A stretch of DNA of 64,000 bases from an uncultured Acidimicrobiales bacterium (lineage in GTDB: Bacteria; Actinomycetota; Acidimicrobiia; Acidimicrobiales; SZUA-35). Location of the stretch: the NCBI GenBank assembly GCA_938029215.1, contig CALHFG010000032.1:21515-85514 (forward strand). Direction: 5' to 3'. Positions within the stretch are counted from its first letter, which is position 1. Each line of letters begins with the position of its first letter. Both the position numbers and the translations under genes were made by a program. The notes under the pieces are model-generated. The model saw only the letters and a list, made by a program, of their open reading frames with translations. It was not told where the DNA came from and searched no databases. Shown here in pieces: positions 37,431 to 49,436 of this stretch.

Positions 37431-38771
37431 ATGTCATCCCCCCGACTCGTTGCTTGCGTCATCGCCCTTGCCTTGGCTGCAGCCGCATGTTCATCCGAAT
37501 CGTCCGGCGTGGGCGCAACTACTGCTCCCAATCCCACGTCGGGCGGTTCGGAAAGCTCTCAGGACCAATCCGAGAACGCGACCGGTCCGATCGATGAACG
37601 AATTCTCCGATCCACCGACACCGACGCCCCTTTTGACCTCTCCGGTGGCGCCACGTCAGGTGAGAACGAAGCTGCCGTTCAACTCGGATCGGTCGACGAA
37701 CTTCCCGATCGGGTCGAGTCTCTGATCCGGGTCTGGGAGACCGACTGGACCCGGTCGACCATCGACTACAGCGACCTGCTGGCTGGCATCCCGAGCGCCG
37801 ACCCTCGAGACGCGATCCCGCCGATCGACAATCCCGTTTTCGAGTCGCCGTCGGCCGCTGGACAGTGGCTCGGGGCCGACGAACCCGGCGCACTGGTGCA
37901 ATTGAACGGAGAGGCCAGGTTCTATCCGCTCTCTATCTTGACCGCGCACGAGATCGTGAATGATCGCTTTGGTGATGTTCCCGTAGCGGTGACCTATTGT
38001 CCGCTCTGTAACACCGCGCTCGCCTTTGATCGTCGGGTCGATGGCGACGTGATTCGACTTGGCGTTTCTGGACTGTTGCGCAACAGCGACATGGTCATGT
38101 GGGATGACAAGACGACCAGTCTGTGGCAACAGATCACCGGGGAAGGGATCGCGGGCACGTTCGCCGGTACCCAACTGGATCTTGTCAGCACCCAAATCGT
38201 CAGCTTCTCGCAGTTCTCAGACAATTTCCCCGACGGATGGAGCTTGTCTCGCGATACCGGATTCGGGGGACGGTCCTATGGCCGCAACCCCTACGTCGGG
38301 TACAGCAGTAGCACTCAGCCGTTCCTGTTCGACGGTGAGCCCGATCCCCGGTTCCCCGCGCTTGAGCGCGTGGTTGGTGTCATCACCGACGAGGGCGATA
38401 AGAGTTTCCCGTTCTCGCTCCTTGAAGCCGAAGTTGTCATCAACGACACCGCAGGGGAGTCTCCGGTCGTGGTGTGGTGGGCTCCGGGTACGACCGATGC
38501 GCTCGATGGGCCCTCAATCGCCGATAGTAAGCAGATTGGGACCGCAGTCGCATACAGCAGGACGCTGGACGATGGGACAGAACTGACCTTCTCTGCCGGG
38601 GCCGGGGAGGCAACCTTCGTGGACGATCAGAGTGGTAGCACGTGGAACTTGTTTGGGCTGGCAACCGATGGCGACATGGCTGGCACACAGCTGGCCCAAA
38701 TCAGTCATCGCAACGAATTCTGGTTCGCGTGGGCGGCCTTCTTCCCCGAAGGTGATGTGTACGGCGCGTAA
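37431..38771 (+). CDS. DUF3179 domain lipoprotein (paralogue 2)
   Basis: Lipobox AAAC; VAVTYCPLCNTALAFDRRVDGDVIRLGVSGLLRNSDMVMWDDKTTSLWQQITGEGIAGTFAGTQL. Confidence 0.88.
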   Translation: MSSPRLVACVIALALAAAACSSESSGVGATTAPNPTSGGSESSQDQSENATGPIDERILRSTDTDAPFDLSGGATSGENEAAVQLGSVDELPDRVESLIRVWETDWTRSTIDYSDLLAGIPSADPRDAIPPIDNPVFESPSAAGQWLGADEPGALVQLNGEARFYPLSILTAHEIVNDRFGDVPVAVTYCPLCNTALAFDRRVDGDVIRLGVSGLLRNSDMVMWDDKTTSLWQQITGEGIAGTFAGTQLDLVSTQIVSFSQFSDNFPDGWSLSRDTGFGGRSYGRNPYVGYSSSTQPFLFDGEPDPRFPALERVVGVITDEGDKSFPFSLLEAEVVINDTAGESPVVVWWAPGTTDALDGPSIADSKQIGTAVAYSRTLDDGTELTFSAGAGEATFVDDQSGSTWNLFGLATDGDMAGTQLAQISHRNEFWFAWAAFFPEGDVYGA

Positions 38772-38817
38772 CGCCGGTTTCTGAGCCGAGGTCACAGATT
38801 GGACTGTCGCGCGTCGT

Positions 38818-38823
38818 TACTGT
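38818..38823 (+). promoter_or_regulatory. -10-like TACTGT, N6 before GTG 38830
   Basis: TANNNT-N6-GTG. Confidence 0.45.
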
Positions 38824-38829
38824 TCTTAC

Positions 38830-39384
38830 GTGGGGTACATCATTGAGCCAGCAGATCAGACCTGGTTGATCGCATTTGTGAACGAGTACGCAACCGCAGC
38901 GTGGGCTGCCCGAGGCAGCGTAGAAAGCTATGCCGACGTGGCCGACTTAGGTGCGGTTCCGCCCATGGCTCCGTCGTTGCCGTTCCGATCACTTGCGGCC
39001 GTCGCAGATTGCGTGTTTGATGTCGTCGTCGCCGGGTCTGCAGAGGCACGGGCCGAGGCCCTCAATCGGCTGATTTCACCGGCGGCCCCTCAGGTCAGTG
39101 TGGTGCTGCTCGACGAACTGACCTCGGTCGTGTTGTCAGCATCGTCAGACAAGGCGGATCTCCTGGCGTTGTCGTGCGGACTGGCAATGGCGGAACTTGT
39201 CGAGGATGTCGGAGCAGCCCGAATGGGGACCTGCGATGCCACCAAGTGCGACCGCATCTACATCGACCGTTCGCCGAAGGGAAGCCGGGCCTACTGTTCA
39301 CAGCAATGCCAAACCCGGTCCCGAGTGGCCCGCCATCGGGCCAAGCAACGCCTCGCCGCGGACGCAATCAACGAAGCCGCCTGA
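38830..39384 (+). CDS. CGNR-type zinc-finger protein (ABATE-like)
   Basis: N-terminal VNEYATAAWAARGSVESYADV; C-terminal MGTCDATKCDRIYIDRSPKGSRAYCSQQCQTRSRVARHRAKQR. Confidence 0.7.
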   Translation: MGYIIEPADQTWLIAFVNEYATAAWAARGSVESYADVADLGAVPPMAPSLPFRSLAAVADCVFDVVVAGSAEARAEALNRLISPAAPQVSVVLLDELTSVVLSASSDKADLLALSCGLAMAELVEDVGAARMGTCDATKCDRIYIDRSPKGSRAYCSQQCQTRSRVARHRAKQRLAADAINEAA

Positions 39385-39404
39385 TACGGGCACCAAAAAG
39401 TCAA

Positions 39405-39429
39405 AAGCCCCGACCGGGGGCCGGGGCTT
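39405..39429 (-). terminator. Intrinsic terminator downstream of gmd
   Basis: Stem AAGCCCCG/CGGGGCTT; on the minus strand followed by TTGACTTTTT. Confidence 0.75.
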
Positions 39430-39446
39430 CCAACACAACTCTTGAG

Positions 39447-41356
<1,910 letters not shown>

Positions 41357-41402
41357 GGGCTCTGACACTAATGCCATCGAGGTGGACTAACATTGACCTG
41401 TT

Positions 41403-44400
41403 GTGACCGAAGGTGATGACAACGTGGATCTCACCGATCCCTTCGCGCTGCAGCGGCCATCGGAATCCGATGGCGACCGGTCACGCGTCGACATCGATCT
41501 CACCGAAGATTCTTCGTCGTACTCTGGGTCATCGACTGGGTCATCGAGCGATCCGTCGAGCGGCTATTCCACCCCTGCGTATGACGGCGCCGTCCTGTAC
41601 CCCGAGACGCCCCAGGTGCAGGTCATCGTCGTTGCCGAGCATGCCGGCACCAAGCTTTCCGAGGTGCTTCTATCCCTTGGCGATCAGAGTTACGACGAGA
41701 TTGAAGTCACGGTTCTCAACGCCACCGGCGACGACACGTTGCCCAGTCGGATGATGGGCAAACACCCATTTGCGGTGTGGGTAGAGATGTCACGGGACCA
41801 GGGGTTTGCATCGCTCGCCAACTGGGCCCTCGACAACGTCGACGAATCGACGTCGCCGTTCATATTGATCATGCGCGACGACACTGCACTCGCCCCGGGA
41901 GCGGTGTCCTATCTCGTTGAAGAAATGTTCCGCTCCAATGCGGGAATCGTCGGACCGAAGCTGGTCGACTGGAACGACCCGAGCAAGCTGCTCGCCGTTG
42001 GCTACGGGGCTGATCGGCGCGGTCGTCGTGTCGAACTGATCGAGTCCGACGAGTTCGATCAGGATCAGTACTCGTCGGTCTCGGACGTGTTCGTCATACC
42101 TTCCGGCGCGCAAATGATCCGCACCGACCTCTTCAAGCATCTCGGCGGGTTTGACCCCGTAATGGACGGACAAAACGAGGACCTCGACCTTTGTTGGCGA
42201 GCCCACACCGTTGCCGCTCGGGTGATCGTGGTGCCCCAAGCGACGGCTCGCATCTCTCGCCCGATTCCGTCCAAAGCTCTCGCGCTTCGCCAGCACAGCG
42301 AACGGGCCAAACATCGTCTCCGCACCCTGGCGGTGACCAGCTCTCGATGGGGCTTCCCCCGAGCCATCATCGGGGCAGTGCTGGCGCTGGTGCTGGGAGC
42401 TATCGGCAATTTGCTAAGGCTGCGTCCGGGGTATGCCAAGGCCTCACTGGCCGCGATTCCATGGAATCTTCGTCGTATCGGTGGCATGCGAACACGCCGG
42501 AAAGCGCTACGAGCAATCCGCCAGGTTGGTGATAGCGAGATTCACGCGCTGCAGAGCAGTTTCGGCCCCACGGTCGGAAGTCTGGTCGGACAATCGGTCA
42601 GGCCGTCGGCCCGCCTTGCGGAATGGACCCGCTCGATCCGCAAGAGTTTGATGGACGAACGCCAGCGGGTCGGATCCAGTGTCGCCGCGTTCCTCGGGCT
42701 TGCACTGCTCATGATTCTGCTCGGCACCTGGAATTTGTTTGGCGAGATGCCAGTCGTTGCCGGTTCCAACCCAATCCTCCCCGGTGGTCGTGAACTCTTA
42801 GAACAATGGTGGAGCGGATATCGAAACACCGGGCTCGGAACCGAAACGGCGAGCCCTCTGTCGTTCCTGGTCCTGGGTTTGCTCGGAATCGTGTTCGCAT
42901 GGTCGCCCGAAACGTTGCATGCTCTCTTGTTGGTCGGCCCGTTGGTGCTGGGCGCATTGGGCGTGTTCAACTTGGTACGCCCGCTCGGCGGTCCACGCGG
43001 CGCCGCGATTGCCACCGCCGTTGCGGTCGCGAATCCGCTCACTGCCGAAGCGTTCGCCGCCGCCCGATGGGAGACATTGGTTCTGTGGGCTCTCGCCCCG
43101 TTCCTGCTTACGTCGGCGGCCCGGCTGGGCGACCTCGAGCCGTGGAATGCCAAACCTCGGCCACTGCCCAGTCGTCTGATTCGCTTTGGTGCCGTCGTCG
43201 CGATCGGAGCAGCCTTCGCTCCCGCTGCCGTTGTGCTCGGTGTCCTGGCGGCCGTCGCAGTGGCGCTGTTCGGATGTGCTACCGGTCGACTCCATCGGGT
43301 CGGCCACGGAGCGCTGGGTGTCGGGGCCGCGTTGCTGGTGCCGGCAGCACTCGATCTGAGATTCACCCGTGAGGTTCTCATCGAAGGGCGCTGGGACTGG
43401 CTTGTCGGAGAAGTTTCAGCGGAAGAGTCGATCGGTGGCTTCTCCGAACTTCTTCAGTTTGCGCCCGGTCGATCGAACGGCTCGGTTCTTATGTGGGGCC
43501 TGGTCGCCGCAGCCAGTCTCGGCCTGTTGTTTGGTCGCAAAACCCGCTTCGATGCTGCAGTGCTTGGCTGGCTAACGGCGGTGGTCGGATTCGTGTCGGC
43601 CTGGGCTTCGACGACCGAGCTGGCATCGATCAATCTTCCTGGCGCCGATGTCCTCCTCACTTTGGCGGCGGCGGGCTTGGCCCTGGCGGTTGGTGCTTCG
43701 GTTCGGTCGGTGCAGGTAGACCTGAAACGTTATGGCTATGGCTGGCGTCAGTTTGCCACGGTCATTGCGGCCGCAGGAGCTGTAGCCGTGTTGCTGCTGG
43801 GCTTTGGCAAGTCTCTCGATGGGCGCCATACCCATCCCGAGGTGGGCTACGCCGAGATCACGTCCTTGCTCGATGGCCAAGAGGGGCAGAGTCGGGTGCT
43901 CTGGCTCGGCGATCCTCGGGTGGTTCCCGCCGACGTGTCCGCGACCCCCGCAACCGGAGTCGAGTTTGCCATCACCAACGGCGGCACGACCACCGTTGCC
44001 GATCGGTTCCTCCCCACCACGCCAGAGCTCAACGCCGAAGTCGGCGCCCTCCTGGAGTTCGCCGTGTCTGGCGACACCGTCCGACTCGGTCGACTGTTGG
44101 CACCGTTTGGGATCGACTACGTGATTTACCAGCCCCAGCTTGCCCCGGCTCCCTACGTTGGCCCGTCGTTTGCTGTAGATGCTGGTCTCGCCGGATCGCT
44201 CGATGATCAGTTGGACTTGCGCCGCCAGGCGGGGACGCTAAACCTACTGGTATTCCGCAACGAAGCTGCCAGCGGCACCGCCCTGGTTCTCGACGATGGA
44301 TTCGACACGTCTATCTCCACCGTGGTGGAACTGCTCGACACCAACCTCAGCACCGACCGTTCGCTCACGCCGGTTGAGCACAGCACAACGTCGATCCAAT

Positions 44401-44771
44401 TCGCAGCCGATTCCTCGCTCGAGGCCGGGAGTCGAATTCTGATCGCTCAACCGTTAAATGGGTGGAGCCCAACCGGTGGCGCCGGGTCAATCGAGGCAAC
44501 CGTTGGGCGATTGGCTGTTCTCACCATCGACGATCCCTCCGTACCCTTCGGCCTTCAGTACACACCGCCGTCGAGCTGGTGGGCTTGGCTGGTGCTGCAG
44601 TCGCTTCTCATCATGGGAGCGTTGGTGGCAGCATCTCGAGTTTCTGCCACCGACACCACCACCCCGCCGGAAGCCGAAGTCACCGTTGACCTACGGTCCA
44701 GCCGACAGATCGCGCGCGACCTTGACCGTTCCGACGAGTTCGCTCGCGAGCCCGTGGGAGATTCGCTTTGA
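41403..44771 (+). CDS. Large membrane glycosyltransferase family 2 protein
   Basis: N-terminal Ser-rich segment; VIVVAEHAGTKLSEVLLSLGDQSYDEIEVTVLN...GFDPVMDGQNEDLDLCWRAH; long multi-TM C-terminus. Confidence 0.82.
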   Translation: MTEGDDNVDLTDPFALQRPSESDGDRSRVDIDLTEDSSSYSGSSTGSSSDPSSGYSTPAYDGAVLYPETPQVQVIVVAEHAGTKLSEVLLSLGDQSYDEIEVTVLNATGDDTLPSRMMGKHPFAVWVEMSRDQGFASLANWALDNVDESTSPFILIMRDDTALAPGAVSYLVEEMFRSNAGIVGPKLVDWNDPSKLLAVGYGADRRGRRVELIESDEFDQDQYSSVSDVFVIPSGAQMIRTDLFKHLGGFDPVMDGQNEDLDLCWRAHTVAARVIVVPQATARISRPIPSKALALRQHSERAKHRLRTLAVTSSRWGFPRAIIGAVLALVLGAIGNLLRLRPGYAKASLAAIPWNLRRIGGMRTRRKALRAIRQVGDSEIHALQSSFGPTVGSLVGQSVRPSARLAEWTRSIRKSLMDERQRVGSSVAAFLGLALLMILLGTWNLFGEMPVVAGSNPILPGGRELLEQWWSGYRNTGLGTETASPLSFLVLGLLGIVFAWSPETLHALLLVGPLVLGALGVFNLVRPLGGPRGAAIATAVAVANPLTAEAFAAARWETLVLWALAPFLLTSAARLGDLEPWNAKPRPLPSRLIRFGAVVAIGAAFAPAAVVLGVLAAVAVALFGCATGRLHRVGHGALGVGAALLVPAALDLRFTREVLIEGRWDWLVGEVSAEESIGGFSELLQFAPGRSNGSVLMWGLVAAASLGLLFGRKTRFDAAVLGWLTAVVGFVSAWASTTELASINLPGADVLLTLAAAGLALAVGASVRSVQVDLKRYGYGWRQFATVIAAAGAVAVLLLGFGKSLDGRHTHPEVGYAEITSLLDGQEGQSRVLWLGDPRVVPADVSATPATGVEFAITNGGTTTVADRFLPTTPELNAEVGALLEFAVSGDTVRLGRLLAPFGIDYVIYQPQLAPAPYVGPSFAVDAGLAGSLDDQLDLRRQAGTLNLLVFRNEAASGTALVLDDGFDTSISTVVELLDTNLSTDRSLTPVEHSTTSIQFAADSSLEAGSRILIAQPLNGWSPTGGAGSIEATVGRLAVLTIDDPSVPFGLQYTPPSSWWAWLVLQSLLIMGALVAASRVSATDTTTPPEAEVTVDLRSSRQIARDLDRSDEFAREPVGDSL

Positions 44772-46465
44772 GCCCGATCCAACGATGGCCGCTCGTCGGT
44801 GCCATCGGTGCACTGTTGATCGGCGCGGTCCTTTTGGATCGAGTTCCGGAGAATCCACCACCGCTGCTCGAGCCGCTCGAAACCGTGACGCAGCGCTCGC
44901 TGGTTGAGCAACCAGCTTCTCTCACAGCGTCCTGGTATTGCGCTATTGGGTCCAGTGCACCGGGTGGCTATGCCGATCACACCGTCAATGTCTCGAACGT
45001 GTCGGCCGAGCCAGCCACCGCCACGGTCTCGATCATCACCGACGAGGGCCCCGGTCCAAGTATTCGTCTAGAACTCGGGGCATACAGCACCGAATCGGTC
45101 GACGTCGGCTCAGTCAGCAGCGCAGCCAATGCCGCCGCGGTTGTCGAAGTTGTCGGTGGAAGCGGCGTAGTTGGCCACGACATCACCACCCCACACGGGT
45201 CGGCATCGAGCCCCTGCGCTACCACCGTCAACGGCTCGTGGTATTTCGCAAGCGGCAGCACGCGTCGAGATTCTGACCACTATTTGGCGCTGCTTAATCC
45301 CTTCGGCGAAGACGTCGTTCTCGACGTCACCTTCCGGACCGCAACTCGGGAACGTCGCCCCGAACCCCTGTCATCGGTGGTTGTGCCCGGACGGACCGTC
45401 AAAGTTATCAACGTGTTCGACTTCGTTTCCCGTGAGGCGGTTGTGGCGACAAGCGTTACCACGACGCAGGGCCGGGTGGTCGCAGAACAGCTGCAGGTGG
45501 CCAACGGCGACCTCGGTCCGTCGGGAGCCGCTCTGGTGCTCGGGACGCCGCAGGCGGCAACGTCATGGACCCTGCCGGCCGGTCGGGTGAGCGACCAAGG
45601 CGATCATCAGCTCGTCATCCTGAATCCCAGCGACCAGAGAGCCGAACTCGAGCTGTTCTTTGACCTCTCCACTGCCGAGACGCGTGCGGCGTACGGCCTC
45701 AACTCGGTGGACCTCACCGTTGATCCCGGCCGGTTCGAATCGCTTGATGTGGCTGACCTGATTGCGGCCATTGACATTCCGTTGCCGTTGGAGCTTGGCC
45801 TTCGGGTGGAGAGCGCGAACGACATCCCGGTAGTTGTCTCGCGAGCCCAAATGCACCCCCAGGTGGACAACTCCCTCGTTGGTGCCGAAGATGACGGCTC
45901 GACCGTTCAGGTTGCCGGTGGGGAAGATCCCGCGGCGCCCGGTGTTGACGATCCTGACGGCGAAGCGATCGTCACGATCGACCCCGAAGATATCGAACGG
46001 CGCGACCCGCTCGGTGGAAGCCTCTTGCGTCAAGATGCCGAGCCTGAACAAGACGAAGACGATGTTTCGGTCGATGATCTGCTTCCCGACATCGCGGTTC
46101 AAGTCCTCGACGACAGCGCCCAGCCCACCGCGACGGCCGGGCTTGGAGTGAGCAACGGAAGCTCCATCGAATCAACGTCCTGGGTGGTGCCCTATAGCCG
46201 GATTGTGCCGGCCGGAGGCACGGTGATGCTGATCACCGCACCCGCCGACGCCCTCGTTGAAATTCGCGGCATGGTTGAAGGTCGGCTGCTTGAGCCCGAA
46301 CGAGTTGCTGTCGCAGGTCAAACCCGTCGCGTAGTTCCCTTGGTGTTACCTGTGTCGAGGACACCGCTGCTGGTGACCAGCGACTCGCCAATCGTCGTCG
46401 AGCTGCAAACGGTCGCAGACGGCACACTGACCGTCGCTGCAGCGGTGCCGATGACACCTCGCTAA
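44768..46465 (+). CDS. DUF5719-like extracytoplasmic protein
   Basis: N-terminal TM; SWYCAIGSSAPGGYADHTVNVSNVS...SWYFASGSTRRDSDHYLALLNPFGEDVVLDVTF; TTG start overlaps preceding TGA. Confidence 0.7.
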   Translation: MSPIQRWPLVGAIGALLIGAVLLDRVPENPPPLLEPLETVTQRSLVEQPASLTASWYCAIGSSAPGGYADHTVNVSNVSAEPATATVSIITDEGPGPSIRLELGAYSTESVDVGSVSSAANAAAVVEVVGGSGVVGHDITTPHGSASSPCATTVNGSWYFASGSTRRDSDHYLALLNPFGEDVVLDVTFRTATRERRPEPLSSVVVPGRTVKVINVFDFVSREAVVATSVTTTQGRVVAEQLQVANGDLGPSGAALVLGTPQAATSWTLPAGRVSDQGDHQLVILNPSDQRAELELFFDLSTAETRAAYGLNSVDLTVDPGRFESLDVADLIAAIDIPLPLELGLRVESANDIPVVVSRAQMHPQVDNSLVGAEDDGSTVQVAGGEDPAAPGVDDPDGEAIVTIDPEDIERRDPLGGSLLRQDAEPEQDEDDVSVDDLLPDIAVQVLDDSAQPTATAGLGVSNGSSIESTSWVVPYSRIVPAGGTVMLITAPADALVEIRGMVEGRLLEPERVAVAGQTRRVVPLVLPVSRTPLLVTSDSPIVVELQTVADGTLTVAAAVPMTPR

Positions 46466-46854
46466 TGCTTCTCCGGCTTGGCATTCTGATCGCCCTTACC
46501 GTGATTGCCGTTGCGGTGGCACTGCTCCTGCAACGTCGACGAACCGAACCACCGTCCTCGCCCAGCTATCGGTCGATCTCCGAAATTGACCGCACCGAAT
46601 TTGCCCACCCCGAGGCGCCACTGTTGCTGGTGATGTTTGGATCCAACACCTGCAACACCTGTCCGGTCGTTTGGGAAACAATTTCCGAACTCGACATCCC
46701 CGCCGAACGAGTCGACGTGCAGGATGACCCGAAGCGACACAAGCGCTACCGGATCGACGGGGTGCCCACCACCATCGTGGCGAATGCGGCTGGCATCGTG
46801 GCAAAAACCTGGTTCGGTCCCGTCACCAAAGAACAGCTCCAAGAGTACATCTAA
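46465..46854 (+). CDS. Thioredoxin-fold membrane-anchored protein
   Basis: N-terminal TM; LLVMFGSNTCNTCPVVWETISEL...VPTTIVANAAG; overlaps DUF5719 gene. Confidence 0.75.
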   Translation: MLLRLGILIALTVIAVAVALLLQRRRTEPPSSPSYRSISEIDRTEFAHPEAPLLLVMFGSNTCNTCPVVWETISELDIPAERVDVQDDPKRHKRYRIDGVPTTIVANAAGIVAKTWFGPVTKEQLQEYI

Positions 46855-46898
46855 CAGTTCTTCACTGTTCGGGCGCGAGCGGCCGTAATGCTGTCAAG

Positions 46899-49343
46899 AT
46901 GGCGCTGATGGATGCTGTGACCTACGAGAACTTTCCCACCCGAGCGCGCGTTGTCGTCATCGGAGGTGGAGTCGGTGGCGCAAGCACGTTCTACCACCTC
47001 ACCACTCACGGCTGGGACGACGTCGTGTTGATCGAGCGAGACGAATGGGCGTCCGGCACCACCTGGCACTCGGCCGGGCAAGTCACCCAATTCGGCACCG
47101 TCCAAACCATGGTGGGTCTCAAGAAGTACTCGTGTGAGCTGTACGCCCGGCTCGCGGCCGATCCAGACCGTCCCATCACCTACCGCAGTCACGACGGTGG
47201 CATTCGCCTCGGCTATGACCAGCAGGATCGCGATGGCTACGAGCACTTTGTGGGCATGGCGAAAGGGATGGGTGTCGACTTTGAAGTGATAGGACCAGGC
47301 GAGATGGCCGAACGCCATCCGTTGCTCGACGTTGCGGGTCTGACCTGTGGGCTGTGGGATCCTGTCGATGGCGACATCGACCCGACCGGTCTTACCGTGG
47401 GGCTTGTTCACGCCGGCAGGAAGAACGGAGGAGAGGCGTACCGGTTTACCGACTGCGTGGGGCTTACCCAGACCGACGACGCTTGGGTCGTCCACACCAA
47501 CCGCGGGGACATCGAGTGCGAGAGCATCGTGAACGCTGGCGGCTACCGAGTCCACCAGGTGGGGAACTTCTACGGTCTCGAGTCGGCCGTCTCATCGATG
47601 GAGCACCAGTTCTTCTTGACCGAAGAACTGCCAGAGCTCGAAGAGCTCGGCCGCCGCGTGCCGCTTCTCCGTGATCCAGGCGACGACTTTTACAGTCGTC
47701 AGGAACACCACGGATTGTTGGTGGGTATCTACGAGCAGGGCTGCAAGACCTGGGGACGCAATGACATCCCGGTCGACTTCGCCAACAAGCTCGAACCACC
47801 GGACCTGGATCGGTTGGAGGACAACATGATGCGGGTGTTCGATCGCCTTCCGATTCTTCAGACCGCGGGGATTTCTTCGGTGGTGAATGGTCCCATCACG
47901 TACTCGGGTGATGGAGTGCCCTTGGTCGGTCGTCTTCCCGGTCGGCGCAACGCATACTGCATGCTCGGCTTGCGAGCCGGCGTCGGCGAAGGCGGAGGAC
48001 TGGGCAAGGTGCTCGCGGAGATTATCGTCGATGGTCAATCCGAATGGGACACCTGGGTTCTTGACCCACGACGGTTCACCCAATATGCCGACGAGGCCTA
48101 CGCCTCGAAGAAAGCGGTCGAGGAGTACCGGCGCGAGTTCGTGTTTGATCACCCGGACGAACATCGGCCGGCCGGACGTGACGCGAAGACGACCCCACTA
48201 ACCGAAGTGCTGCGGTCGGCCGGTGCGGAGTTTGGAGCTATCAACGGCTGGGAACGAACCTTGTATTTCCACCCGTCCGCCGATGACTTCGCTCATCTCC
48301 CATCGTTCCGATTCTCCAACCATCACCTCCAAGTGGGTCGAGAGGTCCACGCAGTCCGAAGCAACGTGGGTGTGGTCGAGATCAGTGGCTTCACCCGTTT
48401 CCTGATCGAGGGTGAGGAATCGATCAGGTGGTTCGACAGGCTTTCGGCTGGACGGATGCCAGCTGTTGGCCGAAGCGCGTTGGCCTATGTAAGTGATGAC
48501 CACGGGCGATTCCTCTCCGAGTTCACGATGTCTCGGTTGACCGACGACAGCTTCTGGCTGACTAGCGCCGCCGCCGCAGAGTGGCATGACCTCGATGTGC
48601 TAACCGATGCCAACCCACCCGGATCGGTTTCGATCACGAACCTCACCCATGATCACAACGCGATCATGATCGCCGGTCCGAATTCTCGAGCAGTGCTTGC
48701 CAAGATCACTGACGCTCCGCTGGATAACGATTCGTTTCCATGGCTCGGGGTGCGGAGCATTTCGATCGCGGGATATGACATCACCGCCCTACGTGTCAGC
48801 TTCACCGGTGAATTGGGCTGGGAGCTTCATATGCCGATGGATGCGTCGGTTCCCGTGTTCGAAGCACTACACGCCGCGGGTGCTGATCTCGGCATCGTGA
48901 ACTTCGGGCTTCTCGCCACCGAGTCCATGAGGTTGGAGAAGAACTACCCGGCGTGGAAGGCCGATCTCCACACCGAGTTCACCGTCTTAGAGGCCGGGCT
49001 CGACCGGTTTGTGAACCTCGACAAGGACTTCCGAGGTCGCGACGCGATTCTTGCCCAGCGAGAGGCGGGTCATCGCCGCCAGTGGGTTGCTCTGGAAGTG
49101 GACAACGCGGTTGCTCCTGCCCATACCGGCGACCCGATTCATGCCGATGGCAACCTGGTGGGAGTTGTCACCAGTGGCGCTTACGGGCACAGCCTGGGGC
49201 AGAACATCGCCATGGGCTATGTAGACCCCGAGTGGTCTGGACCCGGAACCGAACTAAGCATCGACGTCATTGGCCAATCCAGTTTGGCGATCGTTCGAGC
49301 GGTCCCGATGTTTGACCCCCAGAACCGGCGCCCGAGGGCATAG
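46899..49343 (+). CDS. FAD-dependent oxidoreductase fused to GcvT-like domain (dimethylglycine/sarcosine dehydrogenase-like)
   Basis: RVVVIGGGVGGASTFYHLTTHGWDDVVLIERDEWASGTTWHSAG; C-terminal FTGELGWELHMPMDASVPVFEAL...GRDAILAQREAGHRRQW. Confidence 0.9.
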   Translation: MALMDAVTYENFPTRARVVVIGGGVGGASTFYHLTTHGWDDVVLIERDEWASGTTWHSAGQVTQFGTVQTMVGLKKYSCELYARLAADPDRPITYRSHDGGIRLGYDQQDRDGYEHFVGMAKGMGVDFEVIGPGEMAERHPLLDVAGLTCGLWDPVDGDIDPTGLTVGLVHAGRKNGGEAYRFTDCVGLTQTDDAWVVHTNRGDIECESIVNAGGYRVHQVGNFYGLESAVSSMEHQFFLTEELPELEELGRRVPLLRDPGDDFYSRQEHHGLLVGIYEQGCKTWGRNDIPVDFANKLEPPDLDRLEDNMMRVFDRLPILQTAGISSVVNGPITYSGDGVPLVGRLPGRRNAYCMLGLRAGVGEGGGLGKVLAEIIVDGQSEWDTWVLDPRRFTQYADEAYASKKAVEEYRREFVFDHPDEHRPAGRDAKTTPLTEVLRSAGAEFGAINGWERTLYFHPSADDFAHLPSFRFSNHHLQVGREVHAVRSNVGVVEISGFTRFLIEGEESIRWFDRLSAGRMPAVGRSALAYVSDDHGRFLSEFTMSRLTDDSFWLTSAAAAEWHDLDVLTDANPPGSVSITNLTHDHNAIMIAGPNSRAVLAKITDAPLDNDSFPWLGVRSISIAGYDITALRVSFTGELGWELHMPMDASVPVFEALHAAGADLGIVNFGLLATESMRLEKNYPAWKADLHTEFTVLEAGLDRFVNLDKDFRGRDAILAQREAGHRRQWVALEVDNAVAPAHTGDPIHADGNLVGVVTSGAYGHSLGQNIAMGYVDPEWSGPGTELSIDVIGQSSLAIVRAVPMFDPQNRRPRA

Positions 49344-49381
49344 CGGCGACAGCTTCAATGCGAGTGAACGGTAAAAAGCAG

Positions 49382-49407
49382 AACGCCTGCCCGTTGGGGC
49401 AGGCGTT
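49382..49407 (-). terminator. Intrinsic terminator downstream of ftsH
   Basis: Stem AACGCCTGCCC-gttg-GGGCAGGCGTT; minus strand continues CTGCTTTTTACC. Confidence 0.8.
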
Positions 49408-49436
49408 GAGCTAGAACGGGTCTAGGCCCGAATCGG

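Noticed and set aside
41495-41575. Short tandem-like repeat in the Ser-rich N-terminus of the GT2 gene
   Set aside because: Low-complexity Ser/Gly codons rather than a true repeat array.
42542-43381. 279-aa antisense ORF opposite the GT2 gene
   Set aside because: Shadow ORF of a hydrophobic GC-rich coding region.
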